Source of the DNA: Caprella mutica
Lineage: Eukaryota; Arthropoda; Malacostraca; Amphipoda; Caprellidae
DNA length: 64,000 nt
Direction of reading: 5' to 3'
Assembly: GCA_947561585.1 (NCBI GenBank)
Contig: CANNZV010000511.1
Location: forward strand, 268,632-332,631
This document shows positions 56,945 through 64,000 of this stretch, in pieces. Made by a program: the position numbers and the translations under genes. The number at the start of each line of letters is the position of its first letter. Position 1 is the first letter of the stretch. The notes below the pieces were generated by a model. The model saw nothing but the letters and a program-made list of their open reading frames with translations, did not search any database and was not told where the DNA came from.

Positions 56945-57062
56945 TAGGGTTGTGACAATATGCGTTTTAAATCATATATCTTAAGAATATCATACGAAAA
57001 TTCAATCAGTCTATAAATTTTTTCAGAATCTCTGATTTCTAACGCCTATTGTCACAACCCTA
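56945..57062. mobile_element. 118-bp MITE with TA target site
   Basis: TAGGGTTGTGACAATA at the left and its exact inverse at the right form perfect 16-bp ends. If TA is the target duplication, the element is a mariner-type MITE (GGGTTGTGACAATA ends). The centre is AT-rich and non-coding. Confidence 0.8.
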
Positions 57063-57109
57063 ATAAAACTAAGTTTAAGGGCACCGTTCCCAGATTTTGA
57101 AAAGTTTTC

Positions 57110-57520
57110 TATTATTGAAGCTACGGTTGTCAAACTTTGTTCATATATAAAAAATGAATTCAAAGATGTTTTTGTGTCATGACATTTTTTCGATTCGACC
57201 CATAGAAAACGAATTATTCGAATTTCGAACAGTGTGTAATTAATAAATGGATACTACAATTTCGTAGCTGTGACATTAGGGTTTTTTGCATTCGATTCTC
57301 CACAAGATTCTCTTCAAACTGTGGAGGCGTTTTTTTTGATTTTTCGAATTGGTTTTCGAATTATTGAAATTTTTATTGAAACAAAAAAAATTGAAAAATA
57401 TAAATTTCAAAATTCAATATTTTGAAAAATAATTCGAAAATTAAATAAAACTCTTCCAGAGTTTGTAAAGAATTCCGGGGAGAATCGAATGCAAAAGAAC
57501 GCAAAGCCGTAGCTTCTACC
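57110..57520. repeat. Diverged inverted repeat (~400 bp)
   Basis: GAAGCTACGGTTGTCAAACTTT (57117 onward) matches the inverse of CAAAGCCGTAGCTTC (about 57500), and TTGCATTCGATTCTCC (57285 onward) matches the inverse at about 57480-57495. The inner part is rich in TTCGAAT/ATTCGAA. Likely an old hairpin element. Confidence 0.65.
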
Positions 57521-57934
57521 AAAAAAAAAAAAAAGCCTTAGGCTTTTGAATTACATGATTTGTAGATATCTGAAGTAACGAGTAATCTCCCATTCAAAAT
57601 TTGATAATCTGGCACGCAGCATAATACTCTCGCGAAGGTCTGCGGTTAGCTGAGGAATATTTCTTTGCAAACCTTAGTGGGCGCGTTATAAGTGGTAGGT
57701 TAGATACCAGATATAGCGAGATAATTAATTATTACGAATTATAATTGGCTGAGAGATGGTTTTTAGAGTACATAATGACTCCCTACCCCCCGGCCCTCTT
57801 TTCCCTTTCTCCCTCTCCCCAGGGGGGTTAGAGTTACACGATACCTCTGGTATTTTGCACACACTATAAGGTTATAAAGAAACTATTTACACAATAAAAA
57901 AATGATAACATTTGAGATTTCTTCGGGGACGGTC

Positions 57935-58135
57935 CCCTTATGCCGGGTTTCCACTGAGGCAACATGTAGCATGTGACTTCACTGTCACTCAACAAGAATG
58001 TAGCATGCGAATTTCAACAAAGAGACACGAAGCATGCAGCAAGGCATCACCTTCGTTGCTTGTAGCATGCTCTGTTGCCTGTTGCTTGCTGCAAGACCAT
58101 TTCCATACATTGAGCGCAAATGCGATCAACTGAAA
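57935..58135. other. GC-richer fragment with GCAACATGTAGCATG motifs
   Basis: It begins GCCGGGTTTCCACTGAGGCA, a phrase reminiscent of DNA-transposon ends, followed by iterated TAGCATG/GTTGC motifs in both directions (57960-58095). No matching end was identified. The frame through it (57912-58133) has no recognisable motif. Confidence 0.45.
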
Positions 58136-58841
58136 CATGGAATAGAGGGTTCAGAAAAATACTCATGTGAAGATAATGAAATATTATCGGATGAATAAGA
58201 ACAAGGCCTTTTTATTATGTTTGATATTTAATGTTATAATTTAAATATATTATTAACAATATAAATTCTTCGCATAATGAATATCACATATTTTTATTTA
58301 TAAGAGCTTTCTCTATATAATGATATAAATATATAAAAAACAAAGATTTATTTAAATTATTTATTTCATTGAATAAATAAAATAATTCTGTGTTATTTAT
58401 ACTCCACACTGTGACTATGAAAAATCTCTATCGTTTATATTCGCAAATACTGTAGTATGTCATTGACCATTTTCTAATCCAAATTGTTAACCCTTTCGAC
58501 GCGAGTGGGACACATATATCTTAAAGTAATGACCATACTTCAAAGTTTAGCAGGCTGATTTGTAAAATTAGTTCCCACAAAATGTTCAAAGCCGATCATC
58601 ATGAGCACAAGCAACTATTGCTTTTACTAATTGAAAACAATTATGATTTTTATTACTATTTTCCTTTACTCAAGAAAAGTTTATTTCAAATCAATGCGTA
58701 TGATCAATTTCAAATATTACAAGTCCAAATTTATACTATAACAAGAGCCGCTTCCGACTGTCTGTCACAAAAAGAATTAAACAGTCATTCTATCAACAGC
58801 GCCTCATAAAAATTATGTAAATAAAGAAAAATAAATGAAAT

Positions 58842-59275
58842 ACCCAGCAAACCAAAAGCTGTGTGTCCCACGTCTTAAGACATCTGATACCCCTCGCTAT
58901 AGAGGGATTTAAGACGTGGGGGGGGGGACATCAGACGTCTAACCCTCTTCAATTGCACAGGGGTCCCCCTCTGCAAGACGTCTGATCCCACGTCTTGTCC
59001 CCCTCTGACAGAGGGGGACATCCACCTGACCCACGTCTTACCCCACTCCGTTTTCAAGACTTGGGACAGAGTGTGGATGTCCCTCGCTATAGAGGGATTC
59101 AAGACGTGGGACAGAGTGCGGATGTCCCTCGCTATAGAGGGAAGAGGGAAATAAGACGTGGGACAGAGTGCGTATTCAAGACGTGGGACAGAGTGGGAAT
59201 ATCCCCCTCTGCAAGACGCAGGGTTGGTTAGGGGAAACCTCAAGGAGGTTTTTTTAGTTTCCCCCAGGGGAAACT
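58842..59275. mobile_element. Array element C (ACCCAGCAAACC end, GACGTGGG repeats)
   Basis: It starts ACCCAGCAAACCAAAAGC and carries repeated CCCTCGCTATAGAGGGA and AAGACGTGGGACAGAGTG units in several arrangements, including inverted ones (CCCACGTCTTAAGAC). It ends near a GTTTCCCC/GGGGAAAC hairpin (59235-59275). The end motif and CpG-rich internal arrays relate it to the elements at 38723 and 52213. Confidence 0.7.
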
Positions 59276-59815
59276 TGGGGGAAACCTTGGTAGTCTGTTA
59301 ATGATAAATGTAAGTTTACATATTGACCATTAACATGTATTACAGTAGCTATATGTCAAATGAATCATTGAGTCTAATGATCATTAAATGCATAATATGA
59401 TAATATATTGGTATAACTACTTCTAATTAATTTATTCATCAATTAAAAATCATAATTGCCAAAATTATAATATTTAAATATATCTAATGAATGATGATTA
59501 ATATAGGTAGTAATCATCATTTCATTCCCATCATGACATCATCCCATGACATGTGCAATGTTAACTTTAAGGTTACAAGGTATTGTAATTTTTATGGAAC
59601 CAGTTCAGACTCCAGAGAACCAGAGTGCTCTATACTCAGTGACAAGTCGTAATTAAGCTTGCTAGTTACCACTGCAAGTTATATAATTGGCTATATTAAG
59701 ATGTTAGAACTATTTACCGAAAGGAAGCATGTAGTACCAAATATAAAAGTTTTGTTTTGTCATTTTTATCTACAGTAAACAATAAAAGAAATTACAAATA
59801 TTGAATATCAGTATA
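59276..59815. other. AT-rich spacer, nothing recognised
   Basis: Rich in ATGATCATTA-like phrases. No gene, strong repeat or element end was recognised. Confidence 0.45.
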
Positions 59816-59871
59816 TTTGATATTACTATCCCTTAGTTATCACAGTTTCTCACCAAGAAGTTATTATAAAT

Positions 59872-60240
59872 CAAAGGAACACACAGTCATTGTGAAGGAG
59901 CACACAGACATTGTGAAGGAGCACACAGACTTTGTGAAGGGGCACACAGACATTGTAAAGGAACACACAGACATTGTGAAGGAGCACATAGACTTTGTGA
60001 AGAGGCACACAGACATTGTAAAGGAGCACACAGACATTATAAAGGAGCACACAGACATTGTAAAGGAGCACACATACATTGTAAAGGAGCACACAGACAT
60101 TGTAAAGGAGCACACAGACATTGTAAAGGAGCACACAGACATTGTAAAGGAGCACACAGACATTGTAAAGGAGCACACAGACATTGTAAAGGAGCACACA
60201 GACATTGTAAAGGAACACACAGACATCGTAAAGCCCTTGG
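59872..60240. repeat. 21-bp tandem repeat (~17 copies)
   Basis: The unit is GAGCACACAGACATTGTAAAG. The length is a multiple of three, so frames stay open on both strands; the plus-strand reading is a heptad KEHTDIV. First copies vary (GTGAAGGGGCAC), later ones are almost identical. Confidence 0.95.
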
Positions 60241-60249
60241 ATAAGTAAT

Positions 60250-61570
60250 AAGTAAGGCTCGGACATTGGGGCATTTATAAGTTAAATGCCACTAGCGCTC
60301 ATAATGCTCCAAACGCTTTAAACGCCCCGAAATGCTCAAAACGCCCCAAAATGCTCCATATGTACTCTGGTTGACTTCAATTGCGCACCAAGATTGAGTA
60401 ATGTCAAATAACTGTATCATTCTTACCGGGTGGACAACTGCACTTTAAAATGTATTTAATGGTTCATAGAGCTTAAACGTGAATGATCGAACTAATTTCA
60501 CATAGTTATCTACCAGTGATTGCTGAGACTGTTTATTTATTTAGGTAACATTAATAATTCATACATTTCTTTCCCCATTCTTCATATTACCAATAATTAG
60601 TTCGTATAAATAAACTTGAACTAAAAATAGATTAAAATACGAATTTGATATTGATAAAGAGATAGCTTCAGTGAAATACCAGGGTATGTGTTTGTGTCCT
60701 ATTGCCTAGGTATAGTCAAAGAAATTGTATCCGTATTTATTTTTTGATAGTTAACTAATTTCAAATGTTGAAGAGAAATCATATTACAGGTGAAGCTCGT
60801 AAAGCTCGGGCAAAAAATATCCGTTCTATAAGAGCCATGTAGCTCTTACAATGACATCTTTAAATTATATGGATTAACAAATATATTCTATGTCTACCAT
60901 CAATCTAGTCATGCATTGATTAATTAGATTATATTCACTTAATGAGTTAATGTATTGTTGTTCAGTTTTTTTAATGATTTAATTTTGTTACCCTTTTCTT
61001 ATACATTTTCTTTGAATAGAAAAGTTCTATAAAAATTAAAAAGAGGTGTAACTATTCTAATAGTAACCCTAGATTTTCACGTAATTCATATCTATTTAGT
61101 TACAAATATCTTTGTTTTATTTTACATACCTTATTTTTTCGTACATTTGTTTGAGTAAGTAAATACTGGGTTGAATGTTTTGCAAGGCGTAGTGAAGAAA
61201 CCAGACTAAAATATTTCCCGAATTGACTCCCTAAGATGTTTCCCGCTATGCTAGTGCCCCTGTTACTTCCACAGAAGTAGATATTATTCTTTTTATTGAA
61301 ATATGTGGTCTCAGATAGACGATGAAGGGTCAAAAAAATGTTAAAGAAGTAATGGTTTTATCTTGTTAATATGGGTTAAATTTCACATTCTTACAAAACT
61401 TCAACAACATGTGATGCTAGAATTTTCTGTAACATTATACACTCGATATAGATTCCATACGTTCGTTTTGGTTTCAACATTTATTGTTCTTTTTCTTATG
61501 TTTTTTCAAGTATTGCACAATACTTTTGAGGCTTACATATTTACATAATGATTTTTCAAATAGAACTTCA
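60250..61570. other. AT-rich stretch without supported genes
   Basis: A short cluster of CGCCCC(G/A)AAATGCTC phrases lies at 60300-60360. Frames at 61100-61333 and 61363-61548 have no recognisable motif. Confidence 0.45.
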
Positions 61571-61574
61571 GATG

Positions 61575-61680
61575 CACTAAAGTGTCTTACTTATAAGTTT
61601 GTTAAAATGAAGAGGAAATTATTCTCTCATCATTTTTTTCTCATCATTTTAACAAACTTATAGCTAAGACACTAAAGTGT
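61575..61680. mobile_element. Hairpin MITE-like repeat (36-bp arms)
   Basis: The left arm CACTAAAGTGTCTTACTTAT plus 16 bases matches the inverse of the right arm with about three mismatches. The loop (about 35 bp) is CT-rich (ATTCTCTCATCATTTTTTTC). Confidence 0.75.
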
Positions 61681-62109
61681 CTCGCTTTAGTGTGAACTCG
61701 TAACACCTGGTTGCATCAGAATTTCTCTGAGCGTACAATTAGCATAGGAAGGGCCAACAAAGTGCGGAGCACTTACGGTTTATTACTCCGCCCCATATTG
61801 GCTTCTCCTTCTAGCTGACCAATTAGAGAAGAGTTATGGTGAAAAACTTGCAACACTGTATCAATAGAAAATTACCCAGTTGAGGGAGTATCTCAAAAAT
61901 CTTATGCGCGGTTTACTATATCTTTTAAAATTTTAGACAGTAGGACCATAGCCTTATTGGGCACACTGTAGATTCCTACGGGAAACCTGTTGATCGTTAT
62001 TACTCGAAAATGAAGGAATTAAAAATTTTCTGTCACTCCTGAAAAAAGCTTTATTTTGCATTTTCTATAAATGCATGGTTGATTCTTTGCTTAGAATTAC
62101 ACAACAGGT

Positions 62110-62312
62110 GGCCTGAAATTTCGGTCTCAGAATTATAAATGACCTCTTAACATAAATGACCGTTAAATAGATTGCTGTATCTGCTAGTTTGTTGTATTGC
62201 ATAATTCCTGATTGTTTAATGACCTGACAAGGGGGTACGAGGGGCGGCATGCCCCCGATACATTTAATACATAATTCATATGCTTTATATATACCTGAGA
62301 CCGAAATTTCCG
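62110..62312. mobile_element. ~200-bp element with GAAATTTCGGTCTCAG ends
   Basis: GAAATTTCGGTCTCAG at about 62116 is inverted at about 62296-62311 (CTGAGACCGAAATTTC). Inside is another copy of the dispersed family in inverse orientation (TAGTTTGTTGTATTGC, GATTGTTTAATGACCT) with its GC block GGGGCGGCATGCCCCC (about 62238-62256). A further CTGAGACCGAATTTTCC lies at 62467. Confidence 0.7.
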
Positions 62313-62794
62313 TTTAAATCTCGTGTTAAATGAATGTCAAAATTACTAATATTACGTAACATTTTAAAACAGTTGAGGTTATCCTATTTGAATGAATAAA
62401 TTACACATTTAAGAACTCATAATTTCACCTTATTCTATTATTGTTCTTTAATAACACCATTATAAACTGAGACCGAATTTTCCCAGATAGAAATTTTCAA
62501 GAACGAAATTTCCTAGACTCAAATTTCCCAGAGCATACACAACACATTGAAATAAATAAAATTATATAATCACTTCAACTTGGCAGAAAAAATGTCTTGA
62601 GCAATGGTTCAGTTATGAATACATAAAAAAACTTTAGTTATCCTGGATGGTAGCTCGTTCAAGCTATTAACTTGATTTTTTTCTGAAAATTTAAAGTGTT
62701 ACGCCAAAGATATTATACTACAATAAGATACACTACTCTCGTCAATTTCTATTTTAAAAGTGCGTTGTGGCACCATCTGGTTTTAAAAGCGGGA

Positions 62795-63320
62795 AATAGA
62801 ATTGAAATATTGTAAGGACAATCGAAGTATGTTGTGTTCGTGACGTCATAACAGCAACACTCTAAAATAATATTTAAGACAAATGAAGAACGTTCCACTA
62901 TAGAAAACAGTGATTAATCCATTAATGTTATTCACACTGCTTAACATTTGTTTTCTATTCATCTGTGTAGCCTTGTTGACGTCACGGTCACAAATCACTC
63001 GATTTGTAACAACAGCTCACAAAGCTTTACTCTCTAGTACTTTCCCTACTAGGAATAGTAATATTGATAGGTAGCGACAATTGAGTGATCTGTGGCGTAA
63101 CGTAAGCAAATGAACAAATTTAAAGAGAAAATTTGGGGTTTAGCAGGTTAAATAATTCATTAAATATATATTTATTTATTATATAATACCAATTAATGAA
63201 TAGTTTTTTTTTACAAATTTACCTTCTTCAATTGTTTTAAATATGATTTTAGAGTGTTGCTGTAATGACGTTACGCTCACAACATACCTCGATTATCCTT
63301 ACTATATTTCAATTCTATTA
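62795..63320. mobile_element. ~525-bp MITE with ~90-bp inverted ends
   Basis: The left end (AATAGAATTGAAATATTGTA, then ACAGCAACACTCTAAAAT) matches the inverse of 63226-63320 with scattered mismatches. The interior is AT-rich, with two GACGTCA-like sites (near 62848 and 62978). No protein is encoded, and the target duplication is unclear. Confidence 0.75.
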
Positions 63321-63714
63321 GAATAGAATTCGCTATGTCAAAGTTTCAAACTTACTGCAATTACGAATCTGAAAATAAGATTTGCAGAAAAAAACTAGGT
63401 GATGGCTCATGTTTGACATAACGTGTATTTATTATTTAGAGTAGAAAAGTATAAAAATTACAGCATCGTATTAGAGAAGAAATATTGAAGAAGTATTAAA
63501 AGAACTAAGTGAGGTAACACGAAAGAAAGATGCTTCTAATCTAATGATTCTATAATACTTTGCACTTGATGCCACGTGCATCTTACTAATCAGTTGAATC
63601 TGTATTCCCTATATATTCACTTTTTATGAACCGTTGAAGATGTTTTCTGTTCACGAAAGCCTCAACGAAAGGATATTATGCATTAGAATTAGATAAGCGC
63701 TTTGATAAAGCATA

Positions 63715-63915
63715 TGCTCTAAACATTTTGCTTAAGCCCTAACAAAAATCATATGCTCAAATGATTTTGCTTAAAGCTCTAATAAAAAGCATATGCTCAA
63801 ATGATTTTGCTTAAAGCTCTAATAAAAAACATATGCTCAAATGATTTTGCTTAAAGCTCTAATAAAAAGCATATGCTCAAATTATTTTGCTTAAAGCCCT
63901 TACAAAATGCATATG
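63715..63915. repeat. 40-bp tandem repeat (5 copies)
   Basis: The unit contains CATATGCTCAAATGATTTTG and CTTAAAGCTCTAATAAAAA. The first and last copies are diverged. The following sequence (63905-63960) repeats parts of the unit in the opposite sense (AGCATATGC). Confidence 0.92.
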
Positions 63916-64000
63916 CTTCGAAAAATTACAAGCAAATTCTTACGAGCATATGCAAAATAAGCCATGTCACAGCCCTAGTCATGACACTATTATGACAAAT

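Noticed and set aside
59817..60274. Three overlapping heptad-repeat frames as genes
   Set aside because: Open frames on both strands are explained by the 21-bp repeat; recorded as a repeat.
1..64000. Bacterial or phage origin, tRNA and rRNA genes
   Set aside because: Introns, pogo and LINE relics and Polinton structure show animal nuclear DNA; I did not see a convincing tRNA cloverleaf or rRNA segment by eye, though a tRNA scan was not possible.

Overview
The window is AT-rich animal nuclear DNA, most likely from an arthropod and plausibly an insect. The evidence is GT-AG introns, a pogo-type transposase, a non-LTR retrotransposon tail, mariner-like debris, several MITE-like inverted repeats and many minisatellites. 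Species cannot be fixed from the sequence. I found no convincing conserved single-copy host gene; nearly everything recognisable is mobile or repetitive.

Positions 1-8351 hold repeat-poor AT-rich DNA followed by the 5' two thirds of a decayed pogo/Tigger-like DNA transposon. Its helix-turn-helix exon, DDE domain and Ser/Thr-rich tail are recognisable but carry frameshifts, an internal deletion and a stop. The open frame is interrupted at 8352 and resumes at 24205, ending in a PHD-type Cys/His finger at 25331.

The interruption (8352-24198, 15,847 bp) is an almost intact Polinton/Maverick, a virus-like DNA transposon also discussed as the adintovirus group. It has ~950-bp near-identical terminal inverted repeats and a 6-bp target duplication ATCTAG. 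Its genes in order are: a small minus-strand ORF; a protein-primed family B DNA polymerase with a spliced five-exon N-terminus; a penton-like minor capsid protein; a small basic protein VI/VII-like protein; the double jelly-roll major capsid protein; an adenain-type cysteine protease; a coiled-coil protein with 15-residue repeats; an A32/FtsK-type packaging ATPase; a retroviral-type integrase with a chromodomain, broken by a one-base frameshift; two small conserved Polinton ORFs; and a three-exon gene at the right end. Together they provide replication (polymerase), integration (integrase) and a virion morphogenesis set (capsid, penton, protease, ATPase). Nearly identical inverted repeats suggest a young insertion, but the integrase break suggests this copy is not autonomous.

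Positions 25560-34280 are a 54-bp minisatellite split by a 7,030-bp inverted-repeat element (26402-33431; 8-bp target duplication ATTGTAAC), which itself carries about 62 copies of a 24-bp palindrome-containing minisatellite. Another array follows (34290-35105).

From 35,100 to 64,000 the window is a graveyard of elements: a mariner-like transposase relic, three CpG-rich array-bearing elements that share ACCCAG termini, a 1.9-kb near-palindrome made of two Harbinger-like elements head to head, a Jockey/CR1-like LINE 3' end, a dispersed family with a conserved GC hairpin, several hairpin MITEs and short minisatellites, separated by AT-rich DNA with no gene I can support.
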